From assembly GCA_021734835.1 (NCBI GenBank), contig JAIPIH010000008.1:1-64000 (forward strand): 64,000 nucleotides of DNA, written 5' to 3'. Made by a program: the position numbers and the translations under genes. This document shows, in pieces, positions 1-9,611 of this stretch (positions are counted from its first letter, which is position 1; each line of letters begins with the position of its first letter). The notes under the pieces were generated by a model that made no database searches, was not told the DNA's origin, and worked only from the letters and a program-made list of their open reading frames with translations. Origin of the DNA: Candidatus Cloacimonadota bacterium. GTDB taxonomy: Bacteria > Cloacimonadota > Cloacimonadia > Cloacimonadales > TCS61.

Positions 1-1285
1 GATCTACAGAGGGATTTCCTTCGTAAACCGCATTAATTCTGACCGGTTCTTTATTCTGTTGATGTAAGAAATAACCGCCGACTGCCTCGGAACATATCTG
101 GAACCAACGTTCTGTTTGCCAGCCGAGAGCGGTGATCGGATGATCATAGAAATTTGGGTTAGTAGGAGGATTCCTTTCATAATCAATTGCTTTGGTCATC
201 ATAGTTTCAAGCTGAGTTTCATTTTGTGCTGTCATTCTCGCTAAAATCACATCCGGCATACTGTTGCCGTTCACATCAGCATAAATATTATCTGAAACAC
301 AATAAGAGTTCCAGATAGGAGAAACAATTGAATTGCCGGTAGTTCCATAATCTCCAATTAATAAAATAGCTGCCGGTGCGGGATCCCAACCTGTATCAGG
401 ATCCATAATATCATTAATAAAGCCTTCAATAGCAGTTACTGTATTACCGCCAACTTCACCTGTTGTCATCACAATAGTGGAGATACCCTGCTTGTTTCTA
501 AACGTTTTTAAAGTATCAGCCCAGGCAAGAAAAGCAGCATCATCAGGGCAAATGATCAAATATTCAGCTCCGTCACGTGTACGGTTTCTGGATGTATAAT
601 CAATTTGAGGAAGTGATTCATAATTCAAAAGATTATCACTAAGAATAGGATCCCACCAGCGATTTCGCAGATTATCCGAACCGAAATAACCAGTCCCGCC
701 AATAAACTCAACTTCAACTTGTAAATCGCGGTAAACAATAAGCTCTTTGGTAACCGGATTATACTGAAATGGGGTGATCCCTAACATTACAGCATCTACT
801 CCCCGGATACTTGTTTGTTCACCCAGGATCACTGGTTCAGAAGGATAAAATTCGTTGGTTGAATAGATAGTCTGATCCCTGTTGTATTCCAGAGGACCAT
901 CTTCTGTATCAAGCGGAATTCGAGGTGCAGGTGCGATATTAATTTTATTAAAAGTTTCTGTTCTTTTTGCTGTGATCGTGAGCTTTGCGCGTGCTCCCTG
1001 AGGTATGGCAATATAACGTCCTCCACCGGCGAGATTCGGAGCTCCTTCCTCGTTTTGCAGAAATTCATCTGGTAAGAGAACACTGACCATTTCTTCACCT
1101 TTTATGTTTACATCCTGTAGAGAAAATTTCTCTATTGAATAATTCACTGTAACCTTAGAGCTGCTTCTCTGCTGTAAACTGAAGCCTGCATCGGCCCAGC
1201 TATCTACATACTCTATCACTTGAGAAGCAAAAGCCAAATTCGTTAATGCAATTAACATAACAATAAATAATATTGTTTTTTTCAT
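1..1285 (-). CDS. Gingipain-like peptidase, family C25 (C-terminus off the left edge)
   Basis: Open from an ATG at 1285 to the left edge: 428 codons with no stop. The N-terminus is a signal peptide (MKKTILFIVMLIALTNLAFA). Next comes a propeptide-like beta-rich region, then a Rossmann-like segment with 'ADTLKTFRNKQGI' and 'LLIGDYGTTGN'. The stretch 'DVNGNSMPDVILARM ... KAIDYERN' lines up with the gingipain R region 'GNDHYNEVFIGRF ... IHYERN'. The gingipain catalytic His and Cys lie further downstream, outside the window, so activity cannot be judged. It is the third gene of an exported-peptidase operon, 34 bases after the 784-aa M14 gene, and has a strong AGGAGG ribosome site. By analogy with its neighbours it probably ends in a sorting tail, but that part is not visible. 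The family call is by eye. Confidence 0.8.
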   Translation of the reverse strand, partial: MKKTILFIVMLIALTNLAFASQVIEYVDSWADAGFSLQQRSSSKVTVNYSIEKFSLQDVNIKGEEMVSVLLPDEFLQNEEGAPNLAGGGRYIAIPQGARAKLTITAKRTETFNKINIAPAPRIPLDTEDGPLEYNRDQTIYSTNEFYPSEPVILGEQTSIRGVDAVMLGITPFQYNPVTKELIVYRDLQVEVEFIGGTGYFGSDNLRNRWWDPILSDNLLNYESLPQIDYTSRNRTRDGAEYLIICPDDAAFLAWADTLKTFRNKQGISTIVMTTGEVGGNTVTAIEGFINDIMDPDTGWDPAPAAILLIGDYGTTGNSIVSPIWNSYCVSDNIYADVNGNSMPDVILARMTAQNETQLETMMTKAIDYERNPPTNPNFYDHPITALGWQTERWFQICSEAVGGYFLHQQNKEPVRINAVYEGNPSVD

Positions 1286-1319
1286 CCTTATTCCTCCTAA
1301 TTTTTTTATTTAATTTAGA

Positions 1320-3674
1320 TTATTTCAAGAGCAGCATTTTCTTTGTTGATATATTTTCACCTGCACTCATCCGATAAAAATAAATACCGGAGGATACTTG
1401 GTTACCATTATCATCTTTTCCCTTCCATATTGTGGAATGGATACCTGCATCTTCTTCATTATTGATCAACTTTCTAACGAGTTGACCTTTAACATTATAA
1501 ATGTTCAGTGAGATTTTTTCTCTCTTAATTAATTGATATTTTATTATAGTTTCGGGATTAAATGGATTTGGATAATTATCAAATAATTTTACTTTTACGG
1601 GAAGCAAGTTATCGTTAGCACTTACAACAACAGTAGGTGGGAATGAGATATGATCCACCCAACCGCAGTCATCTCCCGAAGAAACACTGTTATCTTTAGT
1701 ATATTTCCAGCTAAATGTATGAACTCCTGCTTCAATAAAGTAAGCATTATATTCCCAGTCAATTTCACCTGACCAGCTGTCTAAAGTAGTACCGTCGATA
1801 GAAAATTCCAAGAAATCGTAACCTAATTCGGATGAAACTTTCTTAAAAAAAGATAATTGTCCGGCAAAAGTAGTTTCTAAACTTATAGTTAACTCAGTAA
1901 ATTGGTTAATTCCGACATCTCCGCTTTTTGCTGCATAATTGCCATCATAGGCAGTGGAATTATCGATTTCCCAATCTGTATCACCAGAAAATTGCCAGGC
2001 GTATGAGGTAAAATCTCCGGTTTCAAAATCTTCTGTTTCGCATTCATAAAGCTCAAAGTCAAATATCGTATTTTGATCATTAACCAGGATTTCTTGTGAT
2101 AAAGATGAATAGCCCTCTGCTAAAACCTGTATTGTGTAGCTATCCTCATAAACACCAGGTATCTCATAAGCTCCGTTCTCGTCAGTGACAGCAGGTTCTA
2201 TGGGAGTATCTATCAATTCCAGAACAGCATTTTCGATCAGCTCATTTGTAAGAGCATTTCTCACAACTCCGCTGATAGTATAGCTTGGAGCTGCTTCCAA
2301 TTGTACATTTTGGATCGCTGCATTATTATCAGTAATTTCAATATTCTCAATAGTTTGCGGCAGATAGCCGTAAGCATCGTACTTAACGGAATATGTTCCG
2401 GGTGCAAGCAGACGATGATAATCTCCAACCTCGGGATCAGTATAAACTTCTGAATTATCATTGTCGTGATCCAAAACCTTGATCTTTGCCGCGAGTGGTT
2501 CAATTTGGTTATTTGTTACAATACCGCGAAGTCCGTATAAACACTCTTCCATATAAAGCAACAGAGACTGACGATTATATTCCCAATGAGGTAATAATTC
2601 ATTTTCCGGAAGAAATTTATCATCTGACAATTCTAATGTCATTTCACGGCAATTGTGAAAATAATTCATATAATCCTGGCGTCCACCGCTGATCGTGTAC
2701 CATTGAAAACCATTTGTAATTCCATTATCAAAACCGTTCATATAATTTGTAGGAGCATGTAAATGAACAGTGTCTGCATAAGTATGACATACTTCCTGCC
2801 ACCATTCATCATCGGCAGAAAGCCGAGGCCAAGTATCCCACGGATAATTCAAAACTTCTGCACCGCTATGAAAATTTGATGACATCACAAATGAGTTGTT
2901 ATCAGCAAAATTCATCATGATGATATTCTCAGGCTGCCAGTCATATCCGTCAGGATGCGGTCCATCTTCCGGATCAGGAAAATTTCTGTTAAGATCGACT
3001 GAATTGGCATTGTATCTAGTAGCATCCCAGATCGTATGATTGCCGCCAGCATAAGTACCATCCGGATTTGAAAGTGGATTAATTTGAATATCGATATTAT
3101 CGACAATGTTTGTAACGCGTGTATCTGTTCCATAATTACTTAATAAATAATCAATGAGGTGTAGTAAGAGTACAAAACTTACCAGTTCGTCTCCATGCAT
3201 TTGACCCGTATAGAAAAACTCAGGTTCATCCTCTTCCTGCTGTGGGTTATCAGTGATCCTGGCAACAAGAATGTCACGACCTTCAACAGTATGACCAATG
3301 CTTGTTACTGTACAGATGTCGGGATGATCAATTGCAAATTGATACATAATATCTACATAGGTTTCATAGGAGGGATAGCTCTCCCAGTCTCTCATCTCTG
3401 ATCTGTCAAAAGCCATTTTTGGCTGGTAAGATCTGTTTTGCTGATGCAGCGCAGTGAACTGATAGCCTAATTTATTAAAAGCTAATAATTCTTCCTGATT
3501 GGCATAAGCATAGACTACATTACCTTTGATATTATCTATAGAAATAAGTCTGGATATTTTATTGATCTCAGCTTGCGAATTAATTCTAAATTTAAAGTAA
3601 ATTTCGTTACTTTTCGCAAAAAGCGGTAACATTAGAAGTAAAATGAAACTAAACAGAAAGTATCTTCTTAACAT
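1320..3674 (-). CDS. Exported M14 zinc carboxypeptidase with sorting tail (784 aa)
   Basis: Predicted secreted metallocarboxypeptidase. Residues 1-20 are a signal peptide. The M14 domain spans about 100-375: zinc ligands H160 and E163 (HGDE) and H269 (NFHSG), substrate-binding NPDG at 203 and NRNFP at 229, and catalytic E348 (TLELS). All key residues are present, so the enzyme should be active. Then follow two carboxypeptidase-regulatory-like beta domains (about 385-545) and a MAM-like jelly-roll module (about 550-685, 'KVSSE', 'SWSG', 'DCGW'). Last is a FlgD-like/type-A sorting tail starting at 'NYPNPFNPE' and ending 'KMLLLK'. The jelly-roll module recurs in the 928-aa and 1219-aa M14 proteins. 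The start lies 10 bases after the stop of the upstream M14 gene, so the two are co-transcribed. Substrate specificity is unknown. Confidence 0.92.
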   Translation of the reverse strand: MLRRYFLFSFILLLMLPLFAKSNEIYFKFRINSQAEINKISRLISIDNIKGNVVYAYANQEELLAFNKLGYQFTALHQQNRSYQPKMAFDRSEMRDWESYPSYETYVDIMYQFAIDHPDICTVTSIGHTVEGRDILVARITDNPQQEEDEPEFFYTGQMHGDELVSFVLLLHLIDYLLSNYGTDTRVTNIVDNIDIQINPLSNPDGTYAGGNHTIWDATRYNANSVDLNRNFPDPEDGPHPDGYDWQPENIIMMNFADNNSFVMSSNFHSGAEVLNYPWDTWPRLSADDEWWQEVCHTYADTVHLHAPTNYMNGFDNGITNGFQWYTISGGRQDYMNYFHNCREMTLELSDDKFLPENELLPHWEYNRQSLLLYMEECLYGLRGIVTNNQIEPLAAKIKVLDHDNDNSEVYTDPEVGDYHRLLAPGTYSVKYDAYGYLPQTIENIEITDNNAAIQNVQLEAAPSYTISGVVRNALTNELIENAVLELIDTPIEPAVTDENGAYEIPGVYEDSYTIQVLAEGYSSLSQEILVNDQNTIFDFELYECETEDFETGDFTSYAWQFSGDTDWEIDNSTAYDGNYAAKSGDVGINQFTELTISLETTFAGQLSFFKKVSSELGYDFLEFSIDGTTLDSWSGEIDWEYNAYFIEAGVHTFSWKYTKDNSVSSGDDCGWVDHISFPPTVVVSANDNLLPVKVKLFDNYPNPFNPETIIKYQLIKREKISLNIYNVKGQLVRKLINNEEDAGIHSTIWKGKDDNGNQVSSGIYFYRMSAGENISTKKMLLLK

Positions 3675-3684
3675 TTGATCACCA

Positions 3685-6471
3685 TTATTTTAGTAGAACG
3701 ATCTTCTTTACAGATGTATAATCACTAACTGTATCATGAGCATCCCAATGCGAGAAATAAATCCCGGAAGATGCTTTTTTCCCATTATCATTCAGACCAT
3801 TCCAAACCACTTGATAAATACCAGCAGGTCTTTCATTATCTACTAAAGTTCTTATCTTCTGACCTTTGATATTATAGATAGTAAGTTTTACTCTTGAATC
3901 ACTTGCTAAAGTGTAACTAAAAGTTGTAGTCGGATTAAAGGGATTAGGATAATTCCCATGAAATCTTGTTGTTAAAGGCACATCATTGCCCGCAGATGAA
4001 TAGAGTCCGGTATCAAATACGATTTCAACCTGATGATCACCTGCATCTGTATAGATATCAAGGAAATCTGAAACAATATCACGTAAACCGCTTTCAACTG
4101 GCATCTCAATCATGACCAAGAAATCCAGTTGTTCTCCGGCGGCCATTGTATACGGTAAAGTAAGATTAAAATTGGGAATAGACCAGGTAAAACCAGTTCC
4201 GCCTTCGTAATCCATATCATCTATGATTATAGGCGTATTGCTATTATTCATGATTGAAAATTCAAGACCTTCCAAACTAGTATCATCGAGGAATTCCAGT
4301 AATGTTGGAGTCACTATCAAGGTACCTTCCGGGAACAAAATATCATCAATCCAAGCACAATCAGATCCACCGGAAACGGCAGCATCTTTCGTATAGCTCC
4401 ATCTGAATGTCATATTTCCCGGTGTAACCGGAAATTCTACCTGCTGCCAATCTTCGTTCCCGCTCCAGGATGCCTGCAATTCATCATCAATATAAAATTT
4501 TAAATAATCATAGTCTGCTTCAGAAGAAACTTTTCTGAAAAATGAAATTACACTTTCTGTTTCAACATACATTGAAACTTCAATATCAGATTTTTGGTTA
4601 TGTCCTATAACACCGGAGCGACTTGAATAAGTACCACTATTTGCTTCCGATGAAACTATAAACCAATCTTCTTGACCGCCAAAATCCCAGCATCCACCAA
4701 GCTGTGCATTCTCAAAAGTTCCATCGTCCAGCTCATAAATTCCAACATCAACTCCGGTCGTATTACCGTTTACTTGTACAAATTCAGTCTTACTTGAATA
4801 TGCATTTTTGTAAACCAGCAGATCATACGTATAGTCGTAAATATTTGAGATAGTATATTCACCATCTTCATTGGTCAATGTAGCGGGTATATTATGATCC
4901 AAAAGTTCGACAATTGCGTTTTCTATTGGATCGCCGGTATCAGCATCTGTTACAACTCCTGAGATCAAAGAGTTTGGTACAACAGGGTTTAATTCTAAAT
5001 CTACGATCGTAGGGTAATCCGCACTGATCTCAACATCTTCTAAGGTTTGAGATTCATAACCATAGGCCGAGAAAGTAACATAATAATTTCCGGTCGTTAA
5101 TAAGCGATAGAAAGCGCCAAATTCTTCATTGCTGAGGTAAGGATTACGATATTCTCCGGTGTCATCAAGACCTTCAATGAAAATCTCCGCTTGAATCGGT
5201 TCATTTGTAGAAGCGTCTGTGATGTGGCCTCTCAGAATTGTGTGGTTAGGTCTATTCAGCATGATCATTGCAGCTTCCAGATTATCATTGCAAATACCTG
5301 AGATCTGTCCTGCAGAAGGTATAAACTCGGTTGCTAATTCTATAGTGTAGCTAAAAATTCCATGATTACCGTAAGCATAATCATCCGTAGTACCTGTGCA
5401 AGGGTATAACGCCCAGGCAGCTTGAGGAGTATAATGTCCTCCATAATAAGAAGGTATTGTTTCTGCCATTGCTGTAGATAATTCTGATAATGCTGCTTGA
5501 TCAGGAGCTATAACTCCGTCCTCATAGCCATAAGGATAGAGAATAAGTTCTCCATAACTGTGGTAACTGATCCCGGCTACAAAATGGTGACTTGCCATTA
5601 AGTTTCTAACTGCCTGAGTTTCCGGCTCTGAGAAGGCATAATTGCCTTGGTAAGTTTCACTGGACCAGTTTACTCCGGCTCCCCCCCACTGCCAGCCATA
5701 ATTCCGATTAGGATCTACTCCATCAATCGTGTTATATCCAACATCCATGGAACCATTTTCATTATTATCCATTATATTCTTGCGCCACCAAACATTGGTT
5801 TCGTCTGTTACAACTTTATGCCCGTTTGGATTTACTAGCGGTACAAACCAAATCTCCTGATTGTCTACATTATCTGTTATAATAGGATCGACACCATATT
5901 CAGCTACAATATTTTCAATAATATTCATTACTACTTCCAAGCTGATAGGTTCTCTGGCATGATGTTCTGCGAGATAATAAATACCAGGTTCATCCTCGTC
6001 TTCATTAACATTATCCGATATTTTTAAAGCCCAAATCTCATGATCAAAATCATTATAATTTGTATTGCCGCCATCTGAATAGATCTTTCCCCACGAATCT
6101 CCAATATTATAAACTTTGCAAATATCAGGATTTTGTGTTTCAAATTGTTGCAGATCGGTTACGAATGTTTCATAATCGCGGTATCCGTCCAGTTCCGTAT
6201 CTGCTCTAAGGTTTCGGATCAGCTGTTCTTCAGTTTGAGTAATCGTGAGCTTATAGCCGGCATCTAACAATTCATTATATTTTGTTTTATTGATAACTAG
6301 ATCGAGGTATTCTCCCGGTTTACAAGAAGCTACATCATAATCATCTGTAGTAAATTTACGCACTGTATCCATTGTAGGATCATCAAATCTAACCACAATG
6401 TAAGTTGCAAATAAATTAGTAGTTAACAGTGTGAATAAAAGAATTATTGAAAATATGGTTACTTTTTGCAT
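3685..6471 (-). CDS. Exported M14 zinc carboxypeptidase with sorting tail (928 aa)
   Basis: First gene of the exported-peptidase operon. Residues 1-22 are a signal peptide. The M14 domain spans about 95-400: zinc ligands H171 and E174 (HAREP) and H304 (YHSYG), NPNG at 214, NRNYGW at 255, and catalytic E378 (YTIEL). HAREP is the form usual in carboxypeptidases T/A/B. Two regulatory-like beta domains follow (about 408-495 and 500-575), then the MAM-like jelly-roll module (about 590-715), an extra beta domain (about 715-830), and a tail from 'NYPNPFNPT' ending 'KIVLLK'. The ATG is preceded by AGGAGG. A GG-N10-GC sigma-54 type element lies 29 bases upstream of the ATG (6500-6514), so the operon may be RpoN-dependent. 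Confidence 0.93.
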   Translation of the reverse strand: MQKVTIFSIILLFTLLTTNLFATYIVVRFDDPTMDTVRKFTTDDYDVASCKPGEYLDLVINKTKYNELLDAGYKLTITQTEEQLIRNLRADTELDGYRDYETFVTDLQQFETQNPDICKVYNIGDSWGKIYSDGGNTNYNDFDHEIWALKISDNVNEDEDEPGIYYLAEHHAREPISLEVVMNIIENIVAEYGVDPIITDNVDNQEIWFVPLVNPNGHKVVTDETNVWWRKNIMDNNENGSMDVGYNTIDGVDPNRNYGWQWGGAGVNWSSETYQGNYAFSEPETQAVRNLMASHHFVAGISYHSYGELILYPYGYEDGVIAPDQAALSELSTAMAETIPSYYGGHYTPQAAWALYPCTGTTDDYAYGNHGIFSYTIELATEFIPSAGQISGICNDNLEAAMIMLNRPNHTILRGHITDASTNEPIQAEIFIEGLDDTGEYRNPYLSNEEFGAFYRLLTTGNYYVTFSAYGYESQTLEDVEISADYPTIVDLELNPVVPNSLISGVVTDADTGDPIENAIVELLDHNIPATLTNEDGEYTISNIYDYTYDLLVYKNAYSSKTEFVQVNGNTTGVDVGIYELDDGTFENAQLGGCWDFGGQEDWFIVSSEANSGTYSSRSGVIGHNQKSDIEVSMYVETESVISFFRKVSSEADYDYLKFYIDDELQASWSGNEDWQQVEFPVTPGNMTFRWSYTKDAAVSGGSDCAWIDDILFPEGTLIVTPTLLEFLDDTSLEGLEFSIMNNSNTPIIIDDMDYEGGTGFTWSIPNFNLTLPYTMAAGEQLDFLVMIEMPVESGLRDIVSDFLDIYTDAGDHQVEIVFDTGLYSSAGNDVPLTTRFHGNYPNPFNPTTTFSYTLASDSRVKLTIYNIKGQKIRTLVDNERPAGIYQVVWNGLNDNGKKASSGIYFSHWDAHDTVSDYTSVKKIVLLK

Positions 6472-6499
6472 CGGGACCTCCTAGTCACTAGTTATTAAC

Positions 6500-6514
6500 G
6501 CAATAATTGTTCCA
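6500..6514 (-). promoter_or_regulatory. Putative sigma-54 (-24/-12) promoter of the exported-peptidase operon
   Basis: On the minus strand the site reads TGGAACAATTATTGC: GG, exactly ten bases, GC. Against the consensus TGGCACG-N4-TTGC it differs at two of the seven -24 positions and keeps TTGC. The GC is 29 bases before the ATG at 6471, giving a predicted leader of about 17 bases that still contains the AGGAGG. No experimental support. Confidence 0.5.
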
Positions 6515-6578
6515 AGATTAAATTTCACATGAGGGTTAAATTATAAAAAAATAGGCTAATAATTTACATAAAGACAGA

Positions 6579-7217
6579 TTACTCAGCTTTTAATAACTCT
6601 TCCAATTGAGTTTTAAGTTCAATCACTTCCTGATCTGTAACTTCGCCTTCGGTATCAGTTTCAGAATATTTCATACCGTTATTAAGAGTTTGTAATGCTA
6701 TTTCATATTTACCTAACTCGATCTGAATTCTTGCTAATTGCAAGTAAGCATCAAAATGATCTTCACGAGTTTCAATAGCTTTTAGTGTAGATTTTTCTGC
6801 AGCTTCAAATTTTTCTTGTTCCAGAAGGGCTTGACCTTTATGACGCCAAGGACATGACCATATAGGGAAATCCTTGTTTAACTCAGAATAGACATCGATC
6901 GCTTCCTCTAATCTACCTAATTCCAACAGTAAATTTGCATATGAGAATTTTGTTTTAGTACTTAATGAATCTCTTCTTTGTCCCAGAATATCAAGATTTC
7001 TATTTAATTCCATAGTATATAGATACGACAACATCAAGACGGATGTATTGGAAATTTCCGCATTAGGATTGTGGTTATAAAGCTCAACGGCATTTTTGAA
7101 GTTTTCATAATTCTGTGCTTTTTGATATTTAAAGAACATCTCCTCAGCCTTAGCTTCTTCTCCAATTAACAATGATGTCGTAAGAAACAAGACGATTGCT
7201 ATAATCCCTATTTTCAT
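6579..7217 (-). CDS. Exported tetratricopeptide-repeat protein (212 aa)
   Basis: A short protein with a signal peptide (residues 1-19, MKIGIIAIVLFLTTSLLIGE) followed by helical repeats. Three to four TPR-like units are visible between about 28 and 195, including 'LLLELGRLEEAIDVY', 'ALLEQEKFEAAEKS' and 'ARIQIELGKYEIALQTL'. TPR arrays bind other proteins; nothing indicates the partner. It stands alone between the exported-peptidase operon and the icd end of the citrate operon, with a GAAGGAG ribosome site before the ATG. No enzymatic motif is seen. Periplasmic location is inferred from the signal peptide. Confidence 0.8.
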   Translation of the reverse strand: MKIGIIAIVLFLTTSLLIGEEAKAEEMFFKYQKAQNYENFKNAVELYNHNPNAEISNTSVLMLSYLYTMELNRNLDILGQRRDSLSTKTKFSYANLLLELGRLEEAIDVYSELNKDFPIWSCPWRHKGQALLEQEKFEAAEKSTLKAIETREDHFDAYLQLARIQIELGKYEIALQTLNNGMKYSETDTEGEVTDQEVIELKTQLEELLKAE

Positions 7218-7284
7218 AATGGCTCCTTCAATAATTTATTTTTGCGAAATCGTTAATTCAATTCGCGTGTTAATACCAGGAGAA

Positions 7285-7308
7285 TGACCTGAATTTCTAT
7301 TCAGGTCA
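7285..7308 (-). terminator. Hairpin after icd, probable terminator
   Basis: A perfect 9-bp inverted repeat (TGACCTGAA / TTCAGGTCA) with a 6-base loop lies 44 bases past the icd stop. The following bases (TTCTCC) are only weakly U-rich, so it could also be a 3'-end stabilising hairpin. Confidence 0.55.
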
Positions 7309-7351
7309 AACTCCCAGTGTTTTATGCTTATGTAAGGTTAAACTTATCCGA

Positions 7352-9601
7352 TTAACTTAAGCTAAAATTCTCCAGGATTGAATTCATAGTTTGACTAGGC
7401 CGCATTGCCAGAGATGCTTTTTTATCATCCGGTTTATAATAACCTCCTAAGTCAACCTGACTTCCCTGAACTCTATTTAACTCATCTAAAATTTTAGATT
7501 TATTATCCTTCAAATCTTGAGAAAGTTTTCTGAAAATTTCTTTAAGCTCATTATCGTTAGATTGATCAGCCAGTTCTTCAGTCCAATACAAGATTAAATA
7601 AAAATGGCTGCCTCTGTTATCAAGCTCTCTAACTTTTCTGGAAGGTGATTTTCTATTTTGCAGCAATTTCTCAGTTGCTTTATCCAAAGTTTCAGCCAAT
7701 ACATTAGCTTTTTGATTATTAGTTCTATTACTCAAATGTTTTAATGAGGCAGCTAAAGCAAGAAATTCACCCAGAGAATCCCATCGCAAGTGATTTTCTT
7801 TAACAAATTGCTGAACATGTTTTGGGGCCGAACCTCCTGCTCCTGTTTCAAACAATCCTCCTCCCTGCATTAATGGAACAATAGAAAGCATTTTGGCACT
7901 TGTACCAACTTCCAGGATCGGGAAGAGATCAGTAAGATAATCTCTCAGTACGTTTCCTGTAACTGATATGGTATCCTTACCTTCTTTCATACGTTTTATG
8001 GAGTATCGAGTTGCTTCTATCGGACTCATTATATGAATCTCCAATCCGTTTGTATTGTGATCTTTCAGATAAACACTAACTTTTTTGATCAATTCTCTAT
8101 CATGTGCTCTGTCTTTATTCAGCCAGAATACAGCCGGAAACCCGGTTTCACGAGCTCTATTGACAGCCAGTTTTACCCAGTCCTGAATTGGAAGATCTTT
8201 AACCTGACACATTCTCCAAATATCATTTTTTGCTACCTGATGCTCCAGTAACTTATTTCCCGACGCAGAAGTAACAACAACTTTTCCATTTGCCGGACAT
8301 AAGAATGTTTTATCGTGAGATCCATATTCTTCAGCTTTTTGAGCCATAAGACCAACATTTGAAATATCGCCCATAGTTCTTGGATCAAAGGCGCCATGCT
8401 TTTTACAGAATTCGATAACTTCTTCATAAACGCCTGCATAACTGCTGTCTGGGATAACGAACATAGTATCGTGCAACTCGCCGTCTGGTCCCCACATTTT
8501 ACCTGAATTGCGAATAGCTGCCGGCAGCGAAGCATCTATGATCACATCGCTTGGAACGTGTAGGTTAGTAATGCCTTTTTCAGAATCTACCATAGCTAAT
8601 TTTGGTCTTTGTTCATAACTTTTTTTGATTTCAGCTTCTATCTCTGACTGCTGTTCTGCTGGAAGTGATTTAATTTTCTCATATAGATCTCCTAAACCGT
8701 TATTGGAACTAATACCAAGTTTGGCAAATTCCTGGGAAAATTTATCGAACACTTCTTTGAAAAATACAGATACAACATGTCCAAAAATGATTGGATCTGA
8801 AACTTTCATCATAGTCGCTTTTAGATGTAAAGAAAACAAGATACCACTCTTCTTTGCTTCTTCTATCTGCTGTTCCAAAAACTTTCTTAAAGCATTTTTA
8901 CTCATGAAAGTAGCATCAATGATCTCACCTTCTATCAAGTTTAGATTATCTTTTAATACTGTTGATTGGCCATTTGTATCGATGAGCTCAATTTTACCTG
9001 CACCTGAATTCTCCTTAGTGATGATCATGGATTTTTCATTAGAAGCCATATCATCATTTGTCATATATGATACCAGCGATTTTGATCCTGATTCCCAATC
9101 ACCCATGGAATGCGGATTATTTTTCGCATAATTTTTAACAGGATTTGGAACCCTGCGATCAGAATTACCTTCTCTCAGAACAGGATTAACTGCACTACCC
9201 TTGATCTTATCGTAAACAGCTTTTACTTTTTTTTCCTCATCAGTTTTCGGCTCTTCCGGATAACTGGGAATATTATAATCCTGGTTTTGCAACTCTTTGA
9301 TTGCAGCTTTTAACTGGGGAATAGATGCGCTGATACAAGGAAGTTTGATAACATTGGCTGCTGGTTGTTTTACCAGTTTGCCTAATTCTTCCAGATCGTT
9401 GCTGATAACTTGATCCTTGTTTAATATTGTCGGAAAATTGGCAATGATCCTGCCTGCAAGTGAGATATCTCTTGTTTCAATCTTTATTCCGGCTTTATTT
9501 GAGATAGCCTGGATCGCAGGCAATAGCGAGTAAGTAGCCAAGGCAGGGGCTTCGTCCACTTTTGTATAAATTATCTTGTATTCTTCTTTTTTAAAACTCA
9601 T
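7352..9601 (-). CDS. icd: Monomeric NADP-dependent isocitrate dehydrogenase
   Basis: Interconverts isocitrate and 2-oxoglutarate plus CO2 with NADP(H). This is the large monomeric type (IDH-II, about 740 aa), not the dimeric icdA type; 749 aa fits the family. Recognisable blocks are '[11 protein letters not shown]', '[12 protein letters not shown]', 'NNGLGDL', '[15 protein letters not shown]', '[12 protein letters not shown]', '[10 protein letters not shown]' and '[12 protein letters not shown]'. It is the last gene of acn-aclB-aclA-icd, 10 bases after aclA, so it is co-transcribed. With ATP-citrate lyase beside it, the enzyme may work reductively (2-oxoglutarate to isocitrate), but direction cannot be read from sequence. 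Confidence 0.96.
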   Translation of the reverse strand: MSFKKEEYKIIYTKVDEAPALATYSLLPAIQAISNKAGIKIETRDISLAGRIIANFPTILNKDQVISNDLEELGKLVKQPAANVIKLPCISASIPQLKAAIKELQNQDYNIPSYPEEPKTDEEKKVKAVYDKIKGSAVNPVLREGNSDRRVPNPVKNYAKNNPHSMGDWESGSKSLVSYMTNDDMASNEKSMIITKENSGAGKIELIDTNGQSTVLKDNLNLIEGEIIDATFMSKNALRKFLEQQIEEAKKSGILFSLHLKATMMKVSDPIIFGHVVSVFFKEVFDKFSQEFAKLGISSNNGLGDLYEKIKSLPAEQQSEIEAEIKKSYEQRPKLAMVDSEKGITNLHVPSDVIIDASLPAAIRNSGKMWGPDGELHDTMFVIPDSSYAGVYEEVIEFCKKHGAFDPRTMGDISNVGLMAQKAEEYGSHDKTFLCPANGKVVVTSASGNKLLEHQVAKNDIWRMCQVKDLPIQDWVKLAVNRARETGFPAVFWLNKDRAHDRELIKKVSVYLKDHNTNGLEIHIMSPIEATRYSIKRMKEGKDTISVTGNVLRDYLTDLFPILEVGTSAKMLSIVPLMQGGGLFETGAGGSAPKHVQQFVKENHLRWDSLGEFLALAASLKHLSNRTNNQKANVLAETLDKATEKLLQNRKSPSRKVRELDNRGSHFYLILYWTEELADQSNDNELKEIFRKLSQDLKDNKSKILDELNRVQGSQVDLGGYYKPDDKKASLAMRPSQTMNSILENFSLS

Positions 9602-9611
9602 AAATTCCCCC

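Noticed and set aside
8625-9131. 168-codon plus-strand frame inside icd
   Set aside because: Antisense shadow of a strongly conserved enzyme; no ribosome site and no recognisable protein.
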